Positions 36,030 through 47,373 of a stretch of 64,000 nucleotides of DNA are shown here, in pieces. The notes below the pieces were generated by a model, which was not told where the DNA came from, did no database searches, and worked only from the letters and a program-made list of their open reading frames with translations. The DNA is taken from the NCBI GenBank assembly GCA_003989065.1, contig RXIW01000001.1, positions 62,001 to 126,000 on the forward strand. The letters are read 5' to 3'. The stretch's first letter is position 1. The number at the start of each line of letters is the position of its first letter. The position numbers and the translations under genes were made by a program. This stretch comes from Candidatus Competibacteraceae bacterium (GTDB lineage Bacteria; Pseudomonadota; Gammaproteobacteria; Competibacterales; Competibacteraceae).

Positions 36030-36064
36030 AAAGGGGCCGCCCGGTATAACCGGGCGGCCCCTTT
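36030..36064. terminator. Bidirectional intrinsic terminator
   Basis: AAAGGGGCCGCCCGG and CCGGGCGGCCCCTTT form an almost perfect 15-bp stem around a short TATAA loop, with A's before and T's after. It lies between the convergent ydcH-like gene (ends 36003) and the phasin gene (ends 36083), and can stop transcription from both sides. Confidence 0.9.
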
Positions 36065-36082
36065 CCCATCATCGGGATTCGA

Positions 36083-36706
36083 TTACAGTTGTTCGCCGTA
36101 TTTCTTGGCGTGCAGTTCCTTGGCCTGACCCACCCAGTCGTCGCGATGGATACGCCCACTCAAGTTGATGGCTTCGGTTTCCAGACGCTCGATATCGGCA
36201 TCGGTCAGCACGGCGATCTGTCGATAGCTGTCGATCCCGGCCGTGTTCAGCTTGCCCTCCAGCACCGGTCCGATCCCGGTAATCAGCTTGAGATCGTCCT
36301 TTTCTCCCGCAGACGCGGTAGCCGCCGCACGCTCATCGGCCAGGGATTTGATCCGGCCGTTGATCTCTTCCAAGCGCTTGGCGATGTCCTGCAAATCGTC
36401 GCGAGTCGGTACGCCCAGCCGCTTCAAGGCCCGTGCTACCCGATCCTCGAACAACTGCTCCAGGTTGTCCAGGGTATCGACCGCCTTGGTCTTGACGCCT
36501 TCGACCATACCGCGGACCTCCTCCACCCGTCCCTTCATCTCGCCCACCGTCGCTCCCGCCAATTTCAGCGTTTGATCGCGGAATTTCTCGCCCTCCTTGA
36601 CCAGGGAACCAACCAGCTTGCCGGTTTCTTCCTGCGCCTTGCCGACCACGCTTCTGACCTGCTCGCTCACCGATTCTGGGTCCTTCTTTTCGATATCGTC
36701 GCTCAT
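36083..36706 (-). CDS. Phasin-type polyhydroxyalkanoate granule protein with C-terminal helix-hairpin-helix
   Basis: 207 residues from the ATG at 36706 (GGGAG 6 bases upstream); a longer open frame through to 37297 is rejected. Residues 1-120 are amphipathic helices with the block EDRVARALKRLGVPTRDDLQ, characteristic of PhaI/PhaF-type granule-associated proteins. After an Ala/Ser linker (about 121-137) comes a helix-hairpin-helix domain (138-207) with LITGIGPVLEGKL, of the kind found in DNA-binding proteins and in some NuoE or ribosomal fusions. The likely role is coating PHA granules, perhaps linking them to DNA as PhaF/PhaM do. No pha synthesis genes are in the window. Confidence 0.8.
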   Translation of the reverse strand: MSDDIEKKDPESVSEQVRSVVGKAQEETGKLVGSLVKEGEKFRDQTLKLAGATVGEMKGRVEEVRGMVEGVKTKAVDTLDNLEQLFEDRVARALKRLGVPTRDDLQDIAKRLEEINGRIKSLADERAAATASAGEKDDLKLITGIGPVLEGKLNTAGIDSYRQIAVLTDADIERLETEAINLSGRIHRDDWVGQAKELHAKKYGEQL

Positions 36707-36846
36707 CGCACACTCCCGTTGGCAGCTCGCCCATGTTCTGATGGAATGAATGAGCCTGATTCTAGCGAGCGAAACTAGTGCAAACACCCTAACCCCGATC
36801 GCGACCGTGCTGCCCGCTCTCCCCGCTGTCCGCGCGCCAACATGCT

Positions 36847-36876
36847 CCTGACCCCTGCCTCGCTTACTGCTATGAT
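36847..36876 (+). promoter_or_regulatory. Possible promoter for the DUF349 gene
   Basis: CCTGAC (36847-36852) and TATGAT (36871-36876) are 18 bases apart, with a -10 box matching 5 of 6 consensus bases and a -35 matching 4. It would give a leader of about 70 bases. The 249-base gap between the phasin and DUF349 genes holds the divergent promoters for both and nothing else recognised. Confidence 0.35.
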
Positions 36877-36955
36877 AGAGTAGTCCGCAAATCCGACCCG
36901 ATCCCCACCATTCCGATAGGGTCAAATTCCACTTAAAACTATACCGCTCACCCCC

Positions 36956-39829
36956 ATGATCCTGAGCCGTTTCCTCAAGCCCAAGTGGCAACATCCCGAT
37001 CCCGGAACCCGCAAGCAGGCTTTGCAGGAGCTGGACAACGCCGACCCGACCCTGATCGAACTGGCGCGGCAGGATCCTGATCCCACCGTCCGGTGCGCCG
37101 CCCTGGAGCGCCTCGGTGATCTCGATCTGCTGCGCGCCATCGCCGACCAGGACGCCGATGGCGAGGTGCGCGCCGCCGCCCAGAATCGCTATCGGTCCCT
37201 GCTGGCCGGCAAGACCGCCGACTGCCCGTCGCTGGCGATCCGTCTGGAACGCTTGCGCCATGGCCCGGACAGTGCTCTGGCGGAATTCCTGTTGCATCAG
37301 GCGGTCGAGCCGGAACTGCGGCTGGCGGCGCTAGAATCGATCGATTCGGCGACGGCCCTGGTCGAAATCGCCCTGCGCGACCCCCATCCGGATCTGCGAC
37401 TGGCGGCGCTGGAGCGCATCCACGACCCCGAATGCATCGACCAGATCGGCCGACAAAACCGCAACCGCGACAAGCGGTTGTACCGTCGGGCGCGCGAACG
37501 TCTGGACAGCATGGTGGCCGAGCAGGCCCGCGCCGCCCATCTAGAACGGTTGTGCAGCGAGATGGAACACTTGATCTGGGATGGCGAAAGTGGCCCCAAC
37601 GCTGGCCGCTTTCCCAAGCTCGAACAGGAATGGCGCGATCAGGAAGCCACTGCCCCACCGGAGCTGCAAGAGCGATATAGCCAGGCGCGCGCCCGATTCC
37701 AGACCGAACGGCAGGCTAGCGCCGGCCGCCGCTCGCAGCGGCTGGAACTGGTCACCTCTCTGGAGACTCTGCTGGAACGGCTGCGACTGGAAACCGAACC
37801 CAGCGCCGAAAGCCGGGACTCGATCCGCCACGCCACTCAGGAAGCGCCAGCCGCCTGGGAACAACTGGGTACGCCCCAGGACGCCGATGGTCGCCGCCTG
37901 GCGACGCGGTTTCAGCAGCTGTTGCAAGACATCCACGAACAGGAACGCCTCCTCCATCGGGATCAGGCCCGCGCCGTTCGCTTGCGCGAGGTGCTGGAAC
38001 AGGCCGAAATCCTGCTCCAGCAACCCAGCGAAGTGCACGACGCCGACCTCAAACGCTTGCGGCAGCGCTGGGAAGGGCTGGAGCGCCCCGAGTCCCGCCA
38101 TCTCGCCAACGAGCTGCAAACCCGCTTCGACGGGGCGCTCGACAAGCTGCGCGCCCGGTTGCAACGCCAGGTCCAGCAGCGAGATCAGGAATGGCAGGAC
38201 ATCCAGGAACTCGCCCGCCAGTTGGAAACGGCCGTCGAGAACGGCGAAGTCCAGCAGGCCACCCAGCTGCAGGAGCAAGCTCGCCAGCGCCTCAAGCACA
38301 ATATCGGCCTGAGCCGGGCGCAAATGGCGGCGACCGAGGAACGCCTGCAGAACTGCGCCGGCCGCCTTGGCGAGCTGCGCGATTGGCGACGCTGGGGCAC
38401 CAATCAAGCCCGTGAACAGCTGTGCATCGCTGCCGAGAGTCTAGTGGGCCTGGAAGCCGACCCGGCCGATATCGCCCAGCGCATCCAGCAGGCCCGCGAC
38501 GCCTGGAAAGAAATGGATCATCACGAGGGCGCTGCCCCCAAAGCGCTGTGGAAACGCTTCAACAGCGCCTGCGAACGTGCCTATGCGCCCTGTCAGGTCT
38601 ACTTCGAAGCGCGGGTCCGCGAACGCCAGCAGAATCTGGAAAAGAAAGCGGCGTTGTGCGAACAGCTCGAGCAGTTCGAGGCTGCAACCGACTGGCAGCA
38701 GGTCGACTGGCGCGAGACGGACCGCCTGCATCGCCGCGCGCAGGAACAGTGGCACAAGCTGGGGCCGATCAATCGTGCCGATCGCAAGAACCTGGATCGT
38801 CGATTCCAGCAGATCATGAAACAACTGGACGCTCACCTCGCCGCCGAACGGGAGCGCGAAATCCAGCGGCGTCAGCAGTTGATCCAGGAGATTCAGGCGC
38901 TGGTGGACGGCCCCAATCTGCGTGTTGCCATCGAAACGGCCAAGCGCGCCCAGACCGAATGGCATCCGACCGTACAGGCTCTGCCCCGCCAGGAACAGAC
39001 GTTGTGGAAATCCTTCCGCGCCGCCTGCGATGCGGTGTTCGCTCGCCGCCAGGCCGAACAACAAGCGGCCGACGACGAACGGCAAACCCATCTGGCCCGC
39101 AAGCTGGCCCTGTGCGAGGAACTCGAAGCGCTGAGCGCCACCGACGACGAAGCGCAGCTGGAGCTGGCGCGCAGCCGCCTGTACACCCTCCAGCAGACAT
39201 GGGATGAAATCGGGCCGATCCCCAAAGCCGAACAGCGCACGCTCGGCCAACGCTTCGAGGCCGCCCTCAAGCGCTTTGCCCACCACGAACGCTCCCTGCG
39301 TCGCGACCACACGCTGCGCACCTTCCGCCAGCTGTGCCAACGAGCTGCGCTGTGCCAGCGGTTGGAAGCCCTGCTGGAGCAGGAGCCGCCGACGGACGCC
39401 GCTGCACTGGCGGAAGTGCAGCAGGAATGGTCCAGCCTGCCCGACTTGCCATCGGGGTTCATGGAACCGATCCAGCGTCGCTTCGACTCGATCACGCAGA
39501 CTCTGGCTGGCGCGCCCGAACCGGCGAAAGCATTACGCCAGCAGCTGGAGCAAAATCTGGCGCGCAAGCAAATCTGGTGCATCTGCATGGAAATCGCCAC
39601 GGGCGTGGAGTCGCCGCCGGAACATACCCAGCTGCGGATGGAGTACCAAGTCGCTCGCCTATCCGCATCCCTGGGCGGAGCCACCGCCAAGACGGGGGCT
39701 TTCTACGACCCGCGGGTACTGCAAGAACAGTGGTACGCGACCGGCGTGCTGCCTGCGGCGGCCGCCGCCGAACTGGATGCCCGCTTCCTGCGGGCTGCGC
39801 AGTCTTGGTGGCAGCGAGAGGAGGACTGA
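36956..39829 (+). CDS. Large DUF349 protein with N-terminal HEAT-like repeats
   Basis: 957 residues, rich in Gln, Glu, Arg and Ala, with no signal peptide or membrane segment. Residues about 10-170 form HEAT-like repeats (for example LRLAALERIHDPECI and TVRCAALERLGDLDL). The rest alternates long helices with DUF349 units, recognisable by W-x-x-(h/l)-G followed by a helix with F and Arg: RWEGLERPES, AWKEMDHHEGAAPKALWKRF, QWHKLGPINRADRKNLDRRF, EWHPTVQALPRQEQTLWKSF and TWDEIGPIPKAEQRTLGQRF. That makes at least five copies. The family has no firm role. It is convergent with prk and divergent from the phasin. Confidence 0.82.
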   Translation: MILSRFLKPKWQHPDPGTRKQALQELDNADPTLIELARQDPDPTVRCAALERLGDLDLLRAIADQDADGEVRAAAQNRYRSLLAGKTADCPSLAIRLERLRHGPDSALAEFLLHQAVEPELRLAALESIDSATALVEIALRDPHPDLRLAALERIHDPECIDQIGRQNRNRDKRLYRRARERLDSMVAEQARAAHLERLCSEMEHLIWDGESGPNAGRFPKLEQEWRDQEATAPPELQERYSQARARFQTERQASAGRRSQRLELVTSLETLLERLRLETEPSAESRDSIRHATQEAPAAWEQLGTPQDADGRRLATRFQQLLQDIHEQERLLHRDQARAVRLREVLEQAEILLQQPSEVHDADLKRLRQRWEGLERPESRHLANELQTRFDGALDKLRARLQRQVQQRDQEWQDIQELARQLETAVENGEVQQATQLQEQARQRLKHNIGLSRAQMAATEERLQNCAGRLGELRDWRRWGTNQAREQLCIAAESLVGLEADPADIAQRIQQARDAWKEMDHHEGAAPKALWKRFNSACERAYAPCQVYFEARVRERQQNLEKKAALCEQLEQFEAATDWQQVDWRETDRLHRRAQEQWHKLGPINRADRKNLDRRFQQIMKQLDAHLAAEREREIQRRQQLIQEIQALVDGPNLRVAIETAKRAQTEWHPTVQALPRQEQTLWKSFRAACDAVFARRQAEQQAADDERQTHLARKLALCEELEALSATDDEAQLELARSRLYTLQQTWDEIGPIPKAEQRTLGQRFEAALKRFAHHERSLRRDHTLRTFRQLCQRAALCQRLEALLEQEPPTDAAALAEVQQEWSSLPDLPSGFMEPIQRRFDSITQTLAGAPEPAKALRQQLEQNLARKQIWCICMEIATGVESPPEHTQLRMEYQVARLSASLGGATAKTGAFYDPRVLQEQWYATGVLPAAAAAELDARFLRAAQSWWQREED

Positions 39830-39856
39830 AGAACAGGCAGCCTCCGGCCGGACCGG

Positions 39857-40726
39857 TCAAAATTCCTTGCAAATCAACCGTTCGATCAGCGGCTGCAAGA
39901 TCACTTCCATGGCAAAGCCCATCTTGCCACCTGGCACCACGATGGTGTTGCGGCGCGACATGAACGAATCGTGGATCATTTGCAGTAGATAAGGGAAATT
40001 TGGTTGGGTCTTGCGCGGCTCGCGAAAGCGGATGACCACGAAACTCTCGTCCAGGCTGGGAATATCGCGGGCGGTGAAGGGATTGGAAGTGTCCACCGTC
40101 GGCACCCGCTGGAAATTGATATCGGTGCGCGAGAACTGCGGCACGATGTAATGGGTATAGTCGTACATCCGCCGCAGGATGGTGTCGGTCACCGCTTCGG
40201 CGCTGTAACCCCGTTCGGCAGTATCGCGATGGATCTTCTGAATCCATTCGAGATTGACGATCGGCACCACCCCAATCAGCAAGTCGACATAGCGGGCCAC
40301 ATTCACCTGGTCGGTCACTACGCCGCCATGCAAGCCTTCGTAGAACAGCAGGTCGGTCCCCGCCGGCAACTGCATCCAGGGCGTGAAGGTGCCGGGCTCC
40401 TGGTCGAACGGCCTGGCTTCTTCCCGATCGTGCAGATAGTATCGCCGTAGGCCGGCTCCACGCTCGCCGTACTCCATGAACAACGCCTCCATGCGATCGA
40501 ACAGATTGCCCTCTGGACCAAAATGGCTGAGCGCACGCCCTTCCTGGCTGGCCTGCTCGACCTGGATCTGCATCTCCTCACGGTCGTAACGGTGGAAGCT
40601 GTCGCCTTCGACCACAGCAGCATTGATGCCGTCCCGCCGAAAAATATGCTCCATGGCGTCCCGGACCGTCGAGGTGCCCGAACCGGACGAGCCGGTAATG
40701 GCGATAATCGGATGCTGTTTCGACAT
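39857..40726 (-). CDS. Phosphoribulokinase
   Basis: Phosphorylates ribulose 5-phosphate to ribulose 1,5-bisphosphate. The ATG at 40726 with AGGG upstream gives 289 residues; a GTG two codons earlier is less likely. Walker A GSSGSGTS spans 12-19; the VEGDSFHRYDREEM, FYEGLHGGVVT, GVVPIVNLEWIQKIHRD and QRVPTVDTSNPF blocks identify the proteobacterial class I family. Both Calvin-cycle enzymes and the E. coli-type PrkB of unknown role share these motifs, and no RuBisCO is nearby, so carbon fixation cannot be claimed. It follows mrpC by 36 bases on the same strand. Confidence 0.9.
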   Translation of the reverse strand: MSKQHPIIAITGSSGSGTSTVRDAMEHIFRRDGINAAVVEGDSFHRYDREEMQIQVEQASQEGRALSHFGPEGNLFDRMEALFMEYGERGAGLRRYYLHDREEARPFDQEPGTFTPWMQLPAGTDLLFYEGLHGGVVTDQVNVARYVDLLIGVVPIVNLEWIQKIHRDTAERGYSAEAVTDTILRRMYDYTHYIVPQFSRTDINFQRVPTVDTSNPFTARDIPSLDESFVVIRFREPRKTQPNFPYLLQMIHDSFMSRRNTIVVPGGKMGFAMEVILQPLIERLICKEF

Positions 40727-40762
40727 GGCCACCCTGCGCGGTCAGCGCCAACTCGTTGTGCT

Positions 40763-41145
40763 TCACGATGAGGAACCGTCTGGGCGGCATTCGGACCCGC
40801 CGCCCGATTCGGCGCAAGCGCCCGTCTCTCGGCCGTCCACATGATCGCTACCCAAATCGCGCCGCGCCCGTAAAGCTAGCACGATCGCGAAGGCGGTCAT
40901 GGCAAAACCGATCACGATCGCGGTCAACACCAAAGCCTGTGGGACCGGATCGGTATACGCACTACGGCCCGCCTCCAGAATGGGCGGTCGGTGCAAGGCC
41001 AGCCGCCCCATGGCCAGCAGGAACAGATTGACGGCGTAGGACAGCAGCATCAGCCCCAGCACAACCGTGAAAGTGCGTGCTCGCAACAGCAGATAAACCC
41101 CGCAGGCGGCCAACAGCCCGATGACGACGGCAATCAACGCTTCCA

Positions 41146-41146
<1 letters not shown>
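40763..41146 (-). CDS. mrpC: Mrp-type Na+/H+ antiporter subunit C (NuoK-like)
   Basis: 127 residues with three hydrophobic segments and a hydrophilic, charged C-terminal tail. The MEALIAVVIGLLAACGVYLL start, the LMLLSYAVNLFLLAMG helix and TDPVPQALVLTAIVIGFAMTA match MrpC/MnhC, a homologue of NuoK. Its ATG shares one base with the mrpAB stop (TGATG). A longer open frame in the same phase extends upstream to 42163 but lies over mrpAB and is not real. Subunits D-G do not follow; the next gene is phosphoribulokinase. Confidence 0.9.
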
Positions 41147-43941
<2,795 letters not shown>

Positions 43942-43952
43942 ATATACACAAC

Positions 43953-43985
43953 AGGGGTAGCCGTGATCCTCTTCTGGCTACCCCT
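43953..43985 (-). terminator. Strong hairpin between DUF2818 gene and mrpA
   Basis: AGGGGTAGCC (43953-43962) and GGCTACCCCT (43976-43985) form a perfect 10-bp stem with a 13-base loop. On the minus strand it is followed by TGTTGTGTATATATG, fairly T-rich, which includes the mrpA ATG. It may end most nuo transcription, or it may shape the 5' end of the mrp transcript. The plus strand side is A-rich but not a clear run. Confidence 0.6.
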
Positions 43986-44009
43986 GATCTGAAGCCTCGG
44001 ATGAGGCCG

Positions 44010-44333
44010 TTATCGTGCCGCCTGTTCCAACAAGCGTCGCAATTGATAACGATAGATAAAGCCTGGCAAAGCGCCGACCGCAAACAAGCAGAGGGTAACT
44101 GTATAGAACTCCCAGTCCTGGGACTGGACGACACCGGTCGTCTTATACTCCAGGCCGACACCCATCCCCACGGTCAGTCCATAGAGCAAGCCCCACTCGA
44201 CCAACCGTAGCCAGAACGGCTTCGGGCGTCCCTTCCGGGTGATCACCCACAACCACCGCTCGCTCAGCCATGGCAGATTGGCCGCAATAACGGCCAATCC
44301 CAGCCAGAAGCCGATCACCACGCCTTGGGACAT
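44010..44333 (-). CDS. DUF2818 family membrane protein
   Basis: 107 residues, with three or four hydrophobic segments (about 5-25, 48-65, 80-100) and a basic C-terminus. Motifs PKPFWLRLVEWGLLYG and QDWEFYTVTLCLFAVGALPGF match DUF2818, a small family usually found right after nuoN, which suggests a complex I assembly or accessory role. Function is unproven. It starts 22 bases after nuoN. Confidence 0.85.
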   Translation of the reverse strand: MSQGVVIGFWLGLAVIAANLPWLSERWLWVITRKGRPKPFWLRLVEWGLLYGLTVGMGVGLEYKTTGVVQSQDWEFYTVTLCLFAVGALPGFIYRYQLRRLLEQAAR

Positions 44334-44355
44334 GGGGTCGCCCCGTATCCGTCAA

Positions 44356-45798
44356 TTAATTCAACAGGCCGCTGCGCACCACATCCATCAGCGCAGTCGG
44401 ATACAAGCCCAACACCACGACCAACAGGCCATTGGCGCTGATCGCGATTTCGGTATCCATGCTGAGCGTGATCGGTTCGCCACTCTGTTCGGGCTTGTCG
44501 AAATACATGCACTTGATGACCCGCAGATAATAGAACGCTCCAATCACCGAGAACAGCACGCCGAGCAAGGCCAGCCAGACCAGACCGACATTGATGATCG
44601 CCTGCAACACCACCCACTTGGCATAGAAACCAACCAGGAACGGAACGCCCGCCATCGACATCATGATCATCATCATCAGAAACGCCAGCCATGGGCTGCG
44701 ATCGTTCAGTCCCTTGAAATCGTCGATGTTCTCAGCCTCGAAGCCGGCCCGGCTCAGCATGATGATCACACCGAAAGCGCCGACCGCCATCAGGACATAG
44801 ACGATGGTGTAGAACATCGCAGCGGCATAGCCTTCCGGCGTGCCGGACAGAATGCCCAGCAGCAGGAAGCCGACATGGGAAATCGTCGAGTAGGCCAGCA
44901 TCCGCTTGATGTTGCTCTGCATCAGGGCGGCCAGATTACCCAGCGCGATGGAAAGCGCCGACAGAATGATCAGCATCTGGTGCCAATCGTCCTGCAAGGC
45001 GCCGAGCCCTTCCACCAGAATCCGCATCACCAGGGCAAACGCAGCCAGCTTGGGGGCCGAACCAATATAAAGCGTGACCGAAGTCGGCGCGCCCTGGTAG
45101 ACATCCGGCAACCACATGTGGAACGGCACCGCGCCAAGCTTGAAGGACAGCCCGACCACCAGGAACACTAGGCCGAACACCAGCACCAGATTGTCCTTGC
45201 CCTGGACCGCGACGGCATCGGCCACGACTTGCAGGTCCACGCTGCCAGTGGCGCCATAGATCATGGAAATGCCGTACAGCAACATGCCCGAGGCCAGCGA
45301 ACCCAGCACGAAATATTTCATGGCGGCTTCGGACGCCACTGGCGAGTCACGGTCCGTGACCACCAAGGCGTAGAGCGAGAGCGACAGCAGTTCCAGTCCC
45401 AGGTACACGCTGAGCAGGCTGTGGGCCGAGACCATGATCATCATGCCCAGCACGCCGAACAGACCCAGCACGTAATATTCCCCCTTGAACAGATCGCGCT
45501 GCTTCAGATAGTCGCGCGAATAGAGGAACACCACGGCGGTTGCGAGGTAGATGAACAGCTTCAGCAGGTCACCCATCGCATCCTTGATGTAGTGACCGAA
45601 CATGGTGGTCACCGGGGCCTGGGCATAGGTCACCAGGGTCAGCAGAGCCGCGCCCACTAGGGTGAGTTGCGCCAACCCATAGGTGATGTGCCGCTGCCGC
45701 TGCTCGAGGAACACGTCAATGACCAGCACTAGGCAGGCCATGGTCAACACCAGCAGTTCCGGCAGTACCGGCATGAAGTCAGGGGCGACGAAGTTCAT
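44356..45798 (-). CDS. nuoN: NADH-quinone oxidoreductase subunit N
   Basis: One of three antiporter-like proton channels in the membrane arm of complex I; 480 residues, about 14 membrane segments. Conserved [21 protein letters not shown] and the [18 protein letters not shown] helix carry the key lysines. Last of the nuo genes proper; 42 bases after nuoM. Confidence 0.97.
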   Translation of the reverse strand: MNFVAPDFMPVLPELLVLTMACLVLVIDVFLEQRQRHITYGLAQLTLVGAALLTLVTYAQAPVTTMFGHYIKDAMGDLLKLFIYLATAVVFLYSRDYLKQRDLFKGEYYVLGLFGVLGMMIMVSAHSLLSVYLGLELLSLSLYALVVTDRDSPVASEAAMKYFVLGSLASGMLLYGISMIYGATGSVDLQVVADAVAVQGKDNLVLVFGLVFLVVGLSFKLGAVPFHMWLPDVYQGAPTSVTLYIGSAPKLAAFALVMRILVEGLGALQDDWHQMLIILSALSIALGNLAALMQSNIKRMLAYSTISHVGFLLLGILSGTPEGYAAAMFYTIVYVLMAVGAFGVIIMLSRAGFEAENIDDFKGLNDRSPWLAFLMMMIMMSMAGVPFLVGFYAKWVVLQAIINVGLVWLALLGVLFSVIGAFYYLRVIKCMYFDKPEQSGEPITLSMDTEIAISANGLLVVVLGLYPTALMDVVRSGLLN

Positions 45799-45840
45799 GG
45801 GGTTTCCCTATTTCTCCGATTCTTCTCTGCGAGTTGGCCC

Positions 45841-47355
45841 TTACAGCTTGGTCATGGTGACGTGCTGTAACAGATTGTCCGCCGTGACGTGCATCACGGA
45901 GGTCAAGGGATCGGGCCAGAGGCCGAGCAGCAGCACGGCCGCCGCCAGCAGGCTCAACATGATGATCTCACGGGTGTTGACATCCTTCAGCTCGGCGACA
46001 TGACTATTGCCGATCTCGCCGAACACCACCCGCTTGACCAGCCACAGGGTATAGCCCGCGCCCAGGATCAATGTGGTGCTGGCCAGGAACGCGATCCAGA
46101 AGCCCGCCTTGAAACTGCTCAGGATCACCATGAACTCCCCGATGAAACCGGACGTACCCGGCAGACCGGCGTTGGCCATGCCGAACAGCACCATGAACGC
46201 GCCAAAGATCGGCATGGTGTTGGCCACCCCGCCGTAATCCTTGATCAAGCGGGAATGGACCCGGTCGTACAGGACGCCCACGCACAGGAACATCGCACCC
46301 GAGATGAAGCCGTGCGAGACCATCTGCACCATGCCGCCCTCGATGCCCATGAGAGCGCCGTTCAAGCTGCCGGTATGACGATAGATGCCAAAGACGATGA
46401 AGAAGCCCAGGGTGACGAAACCCATGTGGGCGATCGAGGAATAGGCGATCAGTTTCTTCATGTCCTGTTGGATGAGCGCGACCAGACTGATGTAGACCAC
46501 CGCAATCAGCGACATGGTGATGATCAGCCAATCCAGCATACTGGCCGCATCCGGGGTGATCGGCAAGGCGAAGCGCAGGAAGCCGTAGCCACCGATCTTT
46601 AGGGTAATGGCCGCCAGAATCACTGAACCACCGGTCGGTGCTTCGACGTGGGCGTCCGGCAACCAGGTATGCACCGGCCACATCGGCACCTTGACCGCAA
46701 AACCGAGCAGGAAGGCGAAGAAGATCCAGGTCTGCTCATGCAGGCTCAGCGGCAGCTTGTGGAAATCCAGGATCTCGAAGCTATTGGCCTGGTTGTACAT
46801 GTAGATCAGAGCGATCAGCATGAACACCGACCCCAGGAAGGTATACAGGAAGAACTTGAGGGTGGCGTAGACCCGCCGCGGTCCTCCCCAGATGCCGATC
46901 ACTAGGAACATCGGGATCAGCATCGCTTCGAAGAACACATAGAACAGGATCGCATCCAGAGCCGCGAACACACCGATCATCAAGCCTTCCATGACCAGGA
47001 AGGCGGCCATGTACTGGGCCACCCGATACTGGATCACTTCCCAGCCGGCGATGACCACCAACACGGTCATAAAGGCGGTCAACAGGATCAGCGGCATCGA
47101 GAAGCCGTCCACGCCCAGGTGATAGTTAACGCTGAGCGCTGGAATCCAGGGTAGAAATTCCTGGAACTGCATGGCTGCGGTTGAAGGATCGAACAGACTG
47201 AACAGCGGCAGGCTGGCCAGGAACGCGCAGATCGCCACAGTCAGCGCCAACACCTTGGCGCGTCCAGGGTTCTCGTCACCCACGAACAGCACAGCGACGC
47301 CACCGAGAATCGGGAACCAGATGACAAAACTCAGCAGGGGCAATTCCGACAACAT
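45841..47355 (-). CDS. nuoM: NADH-quinone oxidoreductase subunit M
   Basis: Second antiporter-like channel of complex I; 504 residues. FFEAMLIPMFLVIGIWGG holds the conserved Glu of helix 5; FAVKVPMWPVHTWLPDAHVE and DMKKLIAYSSIAHMGFVTLG hold the lysine-bearing helices. It follows nuoL by 18 bases and precedes nuoN. Confidence 0.98.
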   Translation of the reverse strand: MLSELPLLSFVIWFPILGGVAVLFVGDENPGRAKVLALTVAICAFLASLPLFSLFDPSTAAMQFQEFLPWIPALSVNYHLGVDGFSMPLILLTAFMTVLVVIAGWEVIQYRVAQYMAAFLVMEGLMIGVFAALDAILFYVFFEAMLIPMFLVIGIWGGPRRVYATLKFFLYTFLGSVFMLIALIYMYNQANSFEILDFHKLPLSLHEQTWIFFAFLLGFAVKVPMWPVHTWLPDAHVEAPTGGSVILAAITLKIGGYGFLRFALPITPDAASMLDWLIITMSLIAVVYISLVALIQQDMKKLIAYSSIAHMGFVTLGFFIVFGIYRHTGSLNGALMGIEGGMVQMVSHGFISGAMFLCVGVLYDRVHSRLIKDYGGVANTMPIFGAFMVLFGMANAGLPGTSGFIGEFMVILSSFKAGFWIAFLASTTLILGAGYTLWLVKRVVFGEIGNSHVAELKDVNTREIIMLSLLAAAVLLLGLWPDPLTSVMHVTADNLLQHVTMTKL

Positions 47356-47373
47356 GGTTTTTCTTCTTCCAGG

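Noticed and set aside
36707-37297. Extended N-terminus of the phasin (404-residue version)
   Set aside because: It would overlap the start of the DUF349 gene and has low-complexity frame-shadow sequence; ATG 36706 has a good ribosome-binding site.
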